This document shows positions 20,119 through 29,179 of a stretch of DNA of 64,000 nucleotides, piece by piece. The DNA is taken from positions 1 to 64,000 of the forward strand of contig NZ_JANIBL010000023.1 of the NCBI RefSeq assembly GCF_024505055.1. Reading direction: 5' to 3'. The DNA comes from Methylomonas rosea (GTDB lineage: Bacteria; Pseudomonadota; Gammaproteobacteria; Methylococcales; Methylomonadaceae). Numbering within the stretch: the stretch's first letter is position 1; the number at the start of each line of letters is the position of its first letter. The notes under the pieces were generated by a model. It was not told the DNA's origin and did no database searches. It saw only the letters and a list, made by a program, of their open reading frames with translations. A program made the position numbers and the translations under genes.

Positions 20119-21027
20119 GTGCAATTTCTGGCCACTTTCATTATGAAAGGACGGATGCAGGCCATGACGGTCGCATCCAGCCTGGCCTTGCTATCGCTGC
20201 TTTTTCCTCCTGTCAGTATTGTAAGTTCAGCCGCCGTCTCATTGGTAACGTTGAGGCGAGGGGCTAGTGAAGGCTTGTATGTGCTGATTTGCTCATGCCT
20301 GGCTGCCGCTGTGTTAAGTACCTTATTGATCGGTAATTACCAGTACGCACTGCTTTACGGTCTGGCCTTTTGGCTGCCGGTTTGGCTGATTTCGATAGTA
20401 CTACGCGAGGGCCGCTATCTGACGCTGGCAATTGAAATTGCCGTGTTATTAGGTGTTGCGGTGGTGCTGGGTATTTATACGATTCAGGAGCAACCGGTAC
20501 AGCTTTGGCGCGAAGTGTTGAACTTCATGCTACAGCCGATGCTGGAAGGCAAAACCGATGTGCCGCTGGAGCAAATTAAGCAGTCCGCGGAACTGTTGGC
20601 GCATTTCATGACTGGGGTTGCCGCGGCCGGCAGCGTTTACGGCCTGCTGTTTGGTTTGTTTTTGGCCAGATGGTGGCAAGCGGCGCTATACAACCCGGGC
20701 GGTTTCAGAGCCGAGTTTTTGGCCTTGAAAGGGCATGTGCATCTGACATTGATTACCTTGTTGGTGGCTGGGGTAGCGATGCTGACGTCGGGCAAAACCG
20801 CGGAGTTGTGCTGGAACGTGTTATTGGTGCTACTGGTGACCTATACGATGATAGGCACCGCCGTGTTGCACGCCACGTTTTCGGTCATGAAGGGTAGTCG
20901 TTTCATGGTGCCTTTTTTATACGTGACGTTGATGTTGATCCCGCATGTGATGGTGGTGATCGTGTTATGCGGACTGACCGACACTTGGCTGGACTTACGA
21001 AATAAACTAAAACCAAATGGGGCGTAA
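20119..21027 (+). CDS. DUF2232/YybS-like membrane protein
   Basis: A 302 aa integral membrane protein with about eight hydrophobic helices (e.g. SLALLSLLFPPVSIVSSAAVSLVTL, LYVLICSCLAAAVLSTLLIG, LAIEIAVLLGVAVVLGIYTI). It matches the membrane protein family found between rpsR and rplI in many gammaproteobacteria. Molecular role unknown; position suggests a link with growth or envelope. A GAGGG ribosome site precedes the GTG at 20119; the in-frame ATG at 20143 is an alternative. Confidence 0.75.
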   Translation: MQFLATFIMKGRMQAMTVASSLALLSLLFPPVSIVSSAAVSLVTLRRGASEGLYVLICSCLAAAVLSTLLIGNYQYALLYGLAFWLPVWLISIVLREGRYLTLAIEIAVLLGVAVVLGIYTIQEQPVQLWREVLNFMLQPMLEGKTDVPLEQIKQSAELLAHFMTGVAAAGSVYGLLFGLFLARWWQAALYNPGGFRAEFLALKGHVHLTLITLLVAGVAMLTSGKTAELCWNVLLVLLVTYTMIGTAVLHATFSVMKGSRFMVPFLYVTLMLIPHVMVVIVLCGLTDTWLDLRNKLKPNGA

Positions 21028-21073
21028 GCTCCCGATTTTTCGACAATCAAGTCGATCTAAGAGGTAGAAAACG

Positions 21074-21520
21074 ATGGAAGTCATTCTTCTGGAAAAAACG
21101 GCGAACCTGGGTAACCTGGGCGACAAAGTAACCATCAAAGCAGGTTACGGCAGAAATTATCTGATTCCGCAAGGCAAAGCAGTTCCTGCAACGCCTAAAA
21201 AAATCAGAGAGTTTGAAGAGCGTCGCGCCGAGCTGGAAAAACAAGCGGCTGAAAAATTGGCGGCTGCCACAGCACGTGGCGAAGCGATCAGCAAATTGAA
21301 CGTGTCTATCGCTCACAAAACCGGTGATGAAGGCCGTTTGTTCGGTTCGGTCGGTACGCAAAACATTGCAGATGCTATTACTGCTGCCGGCATTAAAGTC
21401 GAGAAACACGAAATACGTTTGCCGAACGGCGTTATCCGCAATATCGGCGAATACGACATCGCTATCAATCTGCATACCGACGTCGTTATCACGCTGCCGG
21501 TAAAAGTGGTAGCCGAGTAA
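21074..21520 (+). CDS. rplI: 50S ribosomal protein L9
   Basis: L9 binds 23S rRNA at the L1 stalk base. The 148 aa protein has the N-terminal RNA-binding domain [36 protein letters not shown] (shown in parts), the long connecting helix (~40-75, Glu/Ala/Arg rich) and the C-terminal domain with [16 protein letters not shown]. It ends five bases before the hldD start. In many relatives dnaB follows; here hldD does. Confidence 0.98.
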   Translation: MEVILLEKTANLGNLGDKVTIKAGYGRNYLIPQGKAVPATPKKIREFEERRAELEKQAAEKLAAATARGEAISKLNVSIAHKTGDEGRLFGSVGTQNIADAITAAGIKVEKHEIRLPNGVIRNIGEYDIAINLHTDVVITLPVKVVAE

Positions 21521-21525
21521 AATCC

Positions 21526-22467
21526 GTGATCATCGTAACCGGTGGCGCCGGCTTTATCGGCAGCAATCTGGTATTGGGCCTGAATGCTCGCGGTTATGAT
21601 GATATTTTAGTAGTCGACCATTTGACCAACGGTATCAAATACCGGAATTTGGTCGACTGCCAGATAGCGGATTATCTGGACAGAAGCACCTTTTTGGAAC
21701 GACTCCAACAAGGTGCTTTCCAAGCAGAAACGATAGAAGCCATCTTCCATCAGGGCGCGTGTTCCAGTACGACCGAGTGGGACGGCCGTTACATGATGGA
21801 CAATAATTATGAATACAGCAAAACGCTGTTTCATTATTGTCAAAGCCACAAAATCCCGTTTATTTACGCCTCCAGCGCCGCTACTTACGGTGCAGATTTA
21901 ACCTTCAAGGAAGCATTGGCTTACGAAGGTCCGCTGAATGTCTACGGTTATTCCAAGTTTCAATTCGATCAGTATTTGCGCAGACACCAAAAGCTGACGG
22001 CGCAAGTAGTGGGTTTACGTTATTTCAATGTCTATGGTCCGCGTGAAGCTCATAAGGGCAGCATGGCCAGCGTCGCCTTTCATCTGAATAATCAGATTAA
22101 AGAGTCCGACGAATTACGTTTATTCGAAGGTTGCGACGGTTACGGCAACGGCGAACAGCGCCGCGACTTTGTTTATGTTGGCGACGTGGTGGATATTAAT
22201 CTTTGGTTTCTGGACAATCCCCAGGTATCCGGCATCTATAATTGCGGTACCGGTCGTAGCCAGACGTTTAACGATGTCGCCAATGCCGTGATTCGTTATC
22301 ACCAACGTGGGCATATCAAATACATACCGTTTCCCGAGCATCTGAAAGGTTGCTATCAAAGTTTCACCGAAGCTAATCTCGATAATCTGCGATCTACCGG
22401 GTGTCAGCATCAATTCAAAAGTGTCGAGCAAGGCGTACAACTTTATATGGAATGGTTGAACCGCTAG
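21526..22467 (+). CDS. hldD: ADP-L-glycero-D-manno-heptose 6-epimerase
   Basis: HldD converts ADP-D-glycero-D-manno-heptose to the L-glycero form used for the LPS inner core. The 313 aa SDR-type protein begins [15 protein letters not shown] (NADP-binding) and has the catalytic Tyr/Lys in [11 protein letters not shown] (~140), [11 protein letters not shown] (~115) and [12 protein letters not shown] (~163-174). It starts with GTG at 21526 with only five bases after rplI, suggesting read-through from the ribosomal operon. waaA, another inner-core gene, is at 32.6 kb. Confidence 0.93.
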   Translation: MIIVTGGAGFIGSNLVLGLNARGYDDILVVDHLTNGIKYRNLVDCQIADYLDRSTFLERLQQGAFQAETIEAIFHQGACSSTTEWDGRYMMDNNYEYSKTLFHYCQSHKIPFIYASSAATYGADLTFKEALAYEGPLNVYGYSKFQFDQYLRRHQKLTAQVVGLRYFNVYGPREAHKGSMASVAFHLNNQIKESDELRLFEGCDGYGNGEQRRDFVYVGDVVDINLWFLDNPQVSGIYNCGTGRSQTFNDVANAVIRYHQRGHIKYIPFPEHLKGCYQSFTEANLDNLRSTGCQHQFKSVEQGVQLYMEWLNR

Positions 22468-22605
22468 CGAGCGCTGTTTCGTCATCAATAAGGTGACAGT
22501 CTTAACGTAAATTCCGGCATATTTCGTTGTTTTTCTAAAGCATAGCCGTGGACCCGGTTGTAAAATATCCCTCCTTTCCGTCAACAGTAACTGCCGAGAA
22601 CGCAG

Positions 22606-23769
22606 ATGAGTCGCCGAGCGGCAATTCGCATTGCCCATTCTTGTTTATCGGACCCCCAGCGGGCGGTTGAAGAGCTTGCTTTAGGTTTGCTGCAAGCCGA
22701 TGATACGGTCTTGGTTATTTTCTTTTGCTCGACTAGTTACGACCGGACTTTGCTGGCTTCCGAAATAAGACGCCGATTTCAAGGTATACAAGTCATTGGC
22801 TGCACGACCTCTGGCGAAATAGGCGATGCGGGGCTCACTCAACAAAGCCTGGTAGCTGTTGGCTTTTCCACGCCGGATTTTATCGCGGCGGGCGCGCTGA
22901 TCAGCAATTTGCAACAGTTTCGAATCGCCGATGGGCATACGGTTGCAAACGAGCTATTGCATGGCTTGCAAGATAAAATTACGCATCTTAACGCCGAAAA
23001 CTGCTTCGGGTTTTTGTTGGTCGATGGTTTATCGGTTCGCGAAGAGCAGGTCACGCATGCAATACAAGGCCTATTAGGCAATATCGCCATGATTGGCGGT
23101 TCGGCGGCCGACGACTTGCAGTTCCATAAAACATACGTCTACTTCGATGGCGACTTTCATACCGACAGCGCCGTGTTGTTGCTGATGCATACGTTGTTAC
23201 CCTTTAAAATCTTCAAAGCGCAACATTTTGTACCGACGGCGGAAAGATTGGTGGTCACACACGCCGATGCCAGACGGCGCATCGTACATGAAATCAATGG
23301 CCTACCGGCGGCCCCGGAATACGCCAGACTCATCGGCGTTTCGGTCGAAGCGTTAAAACCTGCGCATTTTGCCGCAGCGCCGGTCGTGGTAGCTATCGAT
23401 GGTAGCTTTTATGTGCGGGCGATTCGCAGTGCCAATGATGATCAAAGTCTGACTTTTTACTGTGCTATCGAGGAAGGCTTGGTGTTGAGAGTTGCGCGTG
23501 GGGTGGATCCTATCGAAAGTCTACAACAGGCTTTTGCCGAAGTTCGGGCCGAGATAGGCCAACCTCAGGTGGTTATAGCGTACGATTGCATACTCCGAAA
23601 GCTGGAACTGATACAGCGGGGCTTGGCGGCGCAAGCAGAACAAATACTTGGCAATAACAATGTGATAGGTTTCAATACCTATGGCGAACAGTTTCGCGGC
23701 GTGCATGTCAATCAGACGTTTGCCGCTGTTGCCATAGGTGCAGTTGACGGGTGCGACGGGGATGATTGA
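22606..23769 (+). CDS. FIST-domain sensory protein
   Basis: A soluble 387 aa protein with FIST_N (~20-215) and FIST_C (~220-365) domains. Diagnostic parts are QVIGCTTSGEIGDAGL (~residues 66-80), GFLLVDGLSVREEQV, and IAMIGGSAADDLQFHKTYVY (~163-182), and near the C-terminus NNVIGFNTYGEQFRGVHVNQTFAAVAIG. FIST domains are proposed to bind small ligands, perhaps amino acids, and occur fused to or next to GGDEF, kinase and chemotaxis output domains. The gene overlaps the next, a diguanylate cyclase, by 8 bases, so it probably supplies its input as a separate chain. Confidence 0.88.
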   Translation: MSRRAAIRIAHSCLSDPQRAVEELALGLLQADDTVLVIFFCSTSYDRTLLASEIRRRFQGIQVIGCTTSGEIGDAGLTQQSLVAVGFSTPDFIAAGALISNLQQFRIADGHTVANELLHGLQDKITHLNAENCFGFLLVDGLSVREEQVTHAIQGLLGNIAMIGGSAADDLQFHKTYVYFDGDFHTDSAVLLLMHTLLPFKIFKAQHFVPTAERLVVTHADARRRIVHEINGLPAAPEYARLIGVSVEALKPAHFAAAPVVVAIDGSFYVRAIRSANDDQSLTFYCAIEEGLVLRVARGVDPIESLQQAFAEVRAEIGQPQVVIAYDCILRKLELIQRGLAAQAEQILGNNNVIGFNTYGEQFRGVHVNQTFAAVAIGAVDGCDGDD

Positions 23770-24910
23770 GTCGGATGCACGCGATATAGAGAGCGAATTA
23801 AAGGCGGAAATCGTTCGTCTCAATAAGGTCGTAGAAGCCTTGATGAATCGAGTGGAGCACAGTTCCACCCAGCATTGTTCCGATTTCGATCAGTTTCAAA
23901 CCACCATCATGTTGGAGAGTTTGGTGCGCGCTCGGACAAAGGAATTGGAAGCGGCATTGCGGGAGAATGAGAAAATCAATCGGGCGCTGCAAGAAGCCGA
24001 GGAAAAGTTTCACCGGGTTCTGGATCAATCCTTGGTTGGCATAACGATGATTATCGAAGACCGTTTCCATTATGTGAATCCTAAGTTTGCGGAAATCTTT
24101 GATTACGAGGTCGATCAACTCTTGACTATGGGTATGATGGAATTAATCAGCGATACCGATCAGCCCGCTCTGCGCGAAGTGATGCAGAAAGCCTTAAACA
24201 AGGATCTTTCGAAAGTTAGTCTCATCGCCAATGCCGTTCGTCGGAATGGTGAGCTGATCACAGTTGAGGTATCCGGTAGTCCCGCAATTGACATAGGCGG
24301 CAAACCTGCTTTGATCGCGGTGTTGGCAGATATCAGCGAGCGCTTGCAGTCCGAGCGGCAAGTCAAAGCCTTGCATGAACAACTTCAATACCAGGCGATT
24401 CACGATCCCTTGACCGGGCTGTATAACCGGCTATTCCTAAACGAAAACTTGGAACGTGAATTGCTGTTGGCCGAGCGGCAAGGCTATCAGGTGAGCGTGG
24501 TGATGAGCGATCTGGATCATTTTAAAACGATCAACGATTGTTACGGACATCAGGCCGGCGATGCAGTGTTGAAAGTATTCGCCGATATCATGAGGCGTCA
24601 TGCCCGCGCTAGTGATTTGGATTGCCGGTATGGCGGCGAAGAGTTTTTTCTGGTGTTACCGGACACCTCGCAACAAACAGCCAGTGAGCGTGCCGAATTG
24701 ATACGTTCGGCGCTGGTTGCCCAGCCTGTTGCTGTTGCCGACAGTACTATTGCCGTAACTGCGTCGTTTGGCGTGGCCACATATCCGGCAAATGGCCTCT
24801 CTTCGGCGGCATTGATCGGGGCGGCGGATAAAGCGCTTTATGCTGCCAAGGACGCCGGGCGTAATCGCGTCATGTCATCTTCCCCTGCAATCGTAGTCGG
24901 CTTTTTGTAG
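23762..24910 (+). CDS. PAS-GGDEF diguanylate cyclase
   Basis: Makes cyclic di-GMP from two GTP. The 382 aa protein has an N-terminal coiled coil (~10-80), a PAS domain (~85-205; FHRVLDQSLVGITMI and GKPALIAVLADISERLQSER) and a GGDEF domain (~225-375) with the active-site RYGGEEF. RASD precedes GGEEF by five residues, so the inhibitory I-site (RxxD) is intact and product feedback is expected. No membrane helix is seen. The ATG at 23762 overlaps the FIST gene; an upstream GTG at 23738 is the alternative. Confidence 0.92.
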   Translation: MIESDARDIESELKAEIVRLNKVVEALMNRVEHSSTQHCSDFDQFQTTIMLESLVRARTKELEAALRENEKINRALQEAEEKFHRVLDQSLVGITMIIEDRFHYVNPKFAEIFDYEVDQLLTMGMMELISDTDQPALREVMQKALNKDLSKVSLIANAVRRNGELITVEVSGSPAIDIGGKPALIAVLADISERLQSERQVKALHEQLQYQAIHDPLTGLYNRLFLNENLERELLLAERQGYQVSVVMSDLDHFKTINDCYGHQAGDAVLKVFADIMRRHARASDLDCRYGGEEFFLVLPDTSQQTASERAELIRSALVAQPVAVADSTIAVTASFGVATYPANGLSSAALIGAADKALYAAKDAGRNRVMSSSPAIVVGFL

Positions 24911-25022
24911 TCCACGTTTCGGATAGCCCGACTCGGTTTGTTTCCGCTGCGAAGCTCTTGCCGATTGCTCTCAACGGCGTATGCTTATTGTTATAAGCAT
25001 AACAACAGCCAAGGAGCGCATC

Positions 25023-27416
25023 ATGTCCAAGCAAAATCAATACATCCGCTGGTTTTCTGAACTCACCATCAACGACATCCCTTTGGTTGGCGGCAAGAAC
25101 GCCTCGCTCGGTGAGATGTATCGCGAGTTGGCCACGGAGGGCGTGATTGTCCCCAACGGTTTCGCGATCACCGCCGAAGCTTACCGTTATATGCTGGACC
25201 AGGCAGGTGCTTGGCCGCATTTACACGAGCTACTGGATAATGTCGATGCCGACGATGTTGCAGACTTGGCGCGCCGCGCGCAACAGGCGCGGGATCTGGT
25301 GTATGCCGCGCCCTTACCTGCCGATTTGCAACAGCAAATTCTCGATGCGTTTGGACAATTGCAGCAGCAATATCAGGAAGATTTAACCGTTGCGGTGCGC
25401 AGTTCTGCTACTGCCGAGGATTTGCCTACCGCCAGCTTTGCCGGTCAACAGGATACCTATTTAAACATTCGCGGCGGCCAGGCTTTGCTGGATGCCTGCA
25501 AGCGTTGTTTCGCCAGCTTGTTTACTGACCGGGCGATTCATTACCGGCTGGATCAGGGCTTCGATCATTTCAAAATCGGCTTGTCGATTGGTGTGATGAA
25601 AATGGTGCGTTCTGATTTGGCGGCCAGTGGCGTGATGTTTTCGCTGGATACTGAATCCGGTTTCAATGATGCGGTATTCATCACCGGAGCTTATGGTTTG
25701 GGTGAAAACGTCGTGCAGGGCGCGGTCGATCCCGACGAATTTTATGTGCATAAACCCACTTTCGCCCAAGGCTATCGAGCCGTATTGCGGCGCACGCTAG
25801 GCGCGAAAAAAATCAAGATGATTTATAGCGACGGCCGCACTCGCGAACCGATTCGTAATGTTGCCACTTCCAGTGACGAGCGCCGGCAGTTTTGTATCAA
25901 TGATGCCGAAGTGCTGCAATTGGCTGACTACGCCCTAAAAATCGAACGCCATTATGGCCGGCCTATGGATATGGAATGGGCTAAAGACGGTTTGGACGGG
26001 AAGCTTTATATCGTGCAGGCCCGCCCGGAAACCGTGGCCTCGCAAAAGCTTGGTAACGTTTTGGAGCAATACCAGCTCAAGCAAGCAGGCGAAGCTATCG
26101 TCAAGGGCCATGCGGTCGGCAGCAAGATCGCGGTGGGTCAGGCGCGGGTGATAGACAACGTCGCCAAACTCGGTAGTTTCAAACCAGGCGAAGTGTTGGT
26201 GGCCGACATGACCACACCGGATTGGGAGCCGGTGATGAAAATGGCCGCCGCTATTGTTACCAATCGCGGCGGTAGAACCTGCCATGCGGCGATAATTGCC
26301 CGCGAATTGGGCGTACCGGCCGTGATAGGTTGCGAGAACGCTACGACGGCGATTACCAGTGGCAACTTGGTCACAGTATCCTGCGCGGAGGGCGATGTAG
26401 GCAAAGTTTATGCTGGACGACTGGGTTTCGAAGTTAAGCTCACCGACCTCTCGCAACTGCAGCGGCCAAAAACCAAGATCATGCTAAATCTAGGCAATCC
26501 GGAGCTGGCTTTTAGGCTCAGCTTTCTGCCTAACGACGGCGTCGGTTTGGCTCGGATGGAGTTCATCATCACCGAATACATCAAGGCGCATCCAATGGCT
26601 TTGATTCATCCCGAGAAAGTCGCAGACGCCGGCGAGCTGGAACAACTGCAGCAGTTGACCGAAGGTTATGCCAAACCGGAAGAGTTCTTCATTCAACGTC
26701 TGGCGGAAGGCGTCGGCACCATAGCGGCGGCGTTTTATCCCAAGCCGGTGGTAGTACGGATGTCGGATTTTAAAACCAACGAGTACGCGACCTTGTTGGG
26801 CGGGCGTTGGTTCGAGCGCGAAGAGGCCAATCCGATGATCGGTTTTCGCGGTGCCTCCCGCTATGTGCATCCGGCTTATGCCGAAGGGTTTGCCTTGGAA
26901 TGTGCGGCAATGAAACGGGTGCGCGAGCAGATGGGCCTGAAGAATGTGGTGTTGATGATCCCTTTTTGCCGGCGGATAGAGGAGGCCGAGCGGGTATTGG
27001 CTTACATGGCGGAACTGGGTTTAAAACGTGGCGATGACGGTCTGGAAATTTACGTGATGTGCGAGATACCGAATAACGTCATCTTGATCGATGAATTCGC
27101 CAAATTATTCGATGGTTTTTCGATCGGTTCCAACGACTTGACGCAATTGACCTTGGGGGTGGACCGCGATTCGGAAATCGTCGCTAACGATTTCGACGAG
27201 CGGGATGCCGGAGTGAAGACCATGATCAAGTGGGCCGTGGAAGGCGCGCGCCGAAACGGTAGGCATTCCGGTTTATGCGGTCAGGCGCCGTCAGATTATC
27301 CGGAAATGGCCGAATATTTGGTCGAAATCGGCATCGATTCGATGAGTTTGAATCCGGATACGGTGTTGCAGACTACTCGGAGTGTGTTGGATTTGGAACG
27401 TAGATTGGGGCGCTAG
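25023..27416 (+). CDS. ppsA: Phosphoenolpyruvate synthase
   Basis: PpsA converts pyruvate and ATP to PEP, AMP and phosphate, the gluconeogenic entry from pyruvate. The 797 aa protein has the N-terminal nucleotide-binding domain (KNASLGEMYREL; VRSSATAEDLPTASFAGQQDT at ~125-145), the phosphohistidine domain with GGRTCHAAIIARELGVPAVIG (catalytic His ~420) and the C-terminal PEP-binding barrel (VRMSDFKTNEY, GSNDLTQLTLGVDRDS, GLCGQAPSDYPE). The ATG at 25023 has AAGGAG upstream; the ORF runs 14 codons further. In methanotrophs PEP synthase is part of the C3 interconversion below the RuMP cycle; that role here is inference. Confidence 0.95.
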   Translation: MSKQNQYIRWFSELTINDIPLVGGKNASLGEMYRELATEGVIVPNGFAITAEAYRYMLDQAGAWPHLHELLDNVDADDVADLARRAQQARDLVYAAPLPADLQQQILDAFGQLQQQYQEDLTVAVRSSATAEDLPTASFAGQQDTYLNIRGGQALLDACKRCFASLFTDRAIHYRLDQGFDHFKIGLSIGVMKMVRSDLAASGVMFSLDTESGFNDAVFITGAYGLGENVVQGAVDPDEFYVHKPTFAQGYRAVLRRTLGAKKIKMIYSDGRTREPIRNVATSSDERRQFCINDAEVLQLADYALKIERHYGRPMDMEWAKDGLDGKLYIVQARPETVASQKLGNVLEQYQLKQAGEAIVKGHAVGSKIAVGQARVIDNVAKLGSFKPGEVLVADMTTPDWEPVMKMAAAIVTNRGGRTCHAAIIARELGVPAVIGCENATTAITSGNLVTVSCAEGDVGKVYAGRLGFEVKLTDLSQLQRPKTKIMLNLGNPELAFRLSFLPNDGVGLARMEFIITEYIKAHPMALIHPEKVADAGELEQLQQLTEGYAKPEEFFIQRLAEGVGTIAAAFYPKPVVVRMSDFKTNEYATLLGGRWFEREEANPMIGFRGASRYVHPAYAEGFALECAAMKRVREQMGLKNVVLMIPFCRRIEEAERVLAYMAELGLKRGDDGLEIYVMCEIPNNVILIDEFAKLFDGFSIGSNDLTQLTLGVDRDSEIVANDFDERDAGVKTMIKWAVEGARRNGRHSGLCGQAPSDYPEMAEYLVEIGIDSMSLNPDTVLQTTRSVLDLERRLGR

Positions 27417-27848
27417 CTATTATTTGCTTTTGATTGCCTTGGTCGCCCTGTTACTCATCGCCGGGTTAAATGCCAGGGATGGCTCTGTCGCCGATCAGTC
27501 AGGGTGACGACGATACAAAAACGCTCACAGATATTGCGGCTGATTTTTAAATGGAGCGTTATGCCTAAATCAGTCTTGTTCCGGAACACAGTCTGGAAAA
27601 ATTTACTTGAATAAGTGGAAAAATCTGAATTATGTTATTTCACCTGTTTTTTGTGAGCTAAATCACGGATTTTGCTTGAGCGCTGAGAATAAGTAAATTC
27701 TAATTGTTTGTAATTAATACGTTTTATAGATGGCATAGGGATTGCGTTATGGAGGCAGGCGCCTGTCAGTCATGGCTTACAAGATTGTTGATCAGTCTTG
27801 GGTCCTGAGGTGCTTTCTCCCCTAACTTGAGATTTAAGGAAAAAACGT
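27417..27848. other. Long intergenic region before the PEP-CTERM gene
   Basis: No credible coding frame on either strand. The right half is AT-rich and carries a sigma54-like element at 27731-27745 and, just after it, the small palindrome CAGGCGCCTG. No clear terminator for ppsA is visible. Confidence 0.6.
27731..27745 (+). promoter_or_regulatory. Candidate sigma54 promoter of the PEP-CTERM gene
   Basis: TGGCAT-AGGGA-TTGC differs from TGGCAC-N5-TTGC at one position only. A start site about 12 bases downstream of the GC would leave a 90-base untranslated leader before 27849. Confidence 0.6.
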
Positions 27849-28787
27849 ATGATCAAAACAAAATTGGCTAAGGCAGTTTCCATGGCCGTTGCTGGCGTGG
27901 CTCTATCAGCCGGCGCGACAACTGCTTCTGCCCACGTCATGTACAACACTTTCACCACCACTTCGGCCAGTTCTACGGATGGCTGGACACGGGTCAACGA
28001 TATTGGTTCTACTTCTTCAACAGGCGTGTATACCCCGCCTGATGGAGTCTTTACCGGTCCGGAAAGTAAGGGAAACAGTGGTAATCTGGTACCTTGGGTC
28101 GGTACCGCTGGCGGAGCGTTGCCTTTCGGTTACGCCGGTTCTTCTCATTTGAACTGGGCCGCCCACTTGCATTCAGCGGGTTCATCTCTGACGGTTTCGG
28201 CGGCGGATGCCTTGGCGGATTACGGTGTCGCTGCCGAAATTGATACCGGTGCTGGCGCCTGGCTGGACGCTGGTGGTGTTAGCTCGACTGGCGCGCCAAT
28301 CGCCCCAACAGGTTGGAGACATCAAACTGATATTGGTTTGATCAAGTCAGATGTCACACAAAAAGTGACTATTAACCTGTCAACATTAGGATCCTTCAAC
28401 AATAATTTCGGTGTTACCGTATTTACGGGTATGGATACCAACACCGGTAACTATTCTCATCACGGTAGCTGGAATTGCCCAACTTGTGCTACTCCAAAAC
28501 CTTTAACCGACAGTAACCCTTTTGGTACCTCGGGTTTGGCTTATTTGACCCACGATGAGTCAGTCGATGCGCTAAATGGCCTGACCTTTACCGCAGTGGC
28601 CGGTCAGATCTATTCGATTTACCTGGGTGGTAACGGCGTAGGAAGATGGAGCCAAAATGTTGCAGGTTATTCAATGGACATCACTACCTCGGCAGTACCT
28701 GTTCCCGGCGCAGTTTGGTTGTTCGGCAGCGCGATGGCCGGCCTGATCGGTTTTGGCGGTCGTCGTAAAGCAGCGGTAGCAGCTTAA
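27849..28787 (+). CDS. PEP-CTERM protein with predicted mature N-terminal histidine
   Basis: A secreted protein of 312 aa. A signal peptide (MIKTKLAKAVSMAVAGVALS...) ends at ASA, so the mature chain should begin HVMYNTF. The C-terminus is a PEP-CTERM variant, VPVPGAVWLFGSAMAGLIGF followed by GRRK, the form common in gammaproteobacteria. The body is Gly/Ser/Thr-rich, with clustered His (HLNWAAHLH ~100-108, HHGSW ~204) and one CPTC motif, which could bind metal. It has an AAGGA ribosome site and its own long upstream region. Domain family not recognised. Expected to be processed by an exosortase encoded elsewhere. Confidence 0.85.
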   Translation: MIKTKLAKAVSMAVAGVALSAGATTASAHVMYNTFTTTSASSTDGWTRVNDIGSTSSTGVYTPPDGVFTGPESKGNSGNLVPWVGTAGGALPFGYAGSSHLNWAAHLHSAGSSLTVSAADALADYGVAAEIDTGAGAWLDAGGVSSTGAPIAPTGWRHQTDIGLIKSDVTQKVTINLSTLGSFNNNFGVTVFTGMDTNTGNYSHHGSWNCPTCATPKPLTDSNPFGTSGLAYLTHDESVDALNGLTFTAVAGQIYSIYLGGNGVGRWSQNVAGYSMDITTSAVPVPGAVWLFGSAMAGLIGFGGRRKAAVAA

Positions 28788-29179
28788 GTTTGGAAATATC
28801 GCTGCAAATCTCAAAGTTTGTGGCGTTAGGATTTGTTTTTAGGATAGTTCAGGATGATTGCCACGGATGGCGCAGCTACCGCCGGTCTGCTTCGAACATC
28901 GCAGACCGGTTCAATTCATGTGCCAAGGCTACTCGGTCCTATTTACCAGTTGCTGAGTTGTTGGGCTGAATATTCTGTTTAGTCTAAGTTGTTATTACTG
29001 CCTCGAACCAAACCGACACGCGCACCCTGGTATTCCGCCAACTGATTGCATCACTGTCACTATCCCACTATGTAGATCAACACCAAAGTGTCCACTCGCG
29101 GTTTGGATCGATTATCGGGAATCAACAGCTTCCTTGCTTTGTTAGATTTCCTGTACTTATCTTAGCCAATACTCACTCA
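28788..29179. other. Intergenic region after the PEP-CTERM gene
   Basis: No gene seen. It holds one clear hairpin at 28882-28909 and lies between convergent genes (PEP-CTERM gene and chemoreceptor gene). Confidence 0.6.
28882..28909. terminator. 9-bp hairpin, possible terminator
   Basis: CCGGTCTGC (28882-28890) pairs perfectly with GCAGACCGG (28901-28909), ten-base loop. The T tract on the right is poor, so it may be a terminator for the upstream PEP-CTERM gene or a dispersed palindrome. Confidence 0.4.

Noticed and set aside
28882-28909. Hairpin as a REP-type dispersed element
   Set aside because: Only one copy was noticed in the window, so it is kept as a possible terminator.
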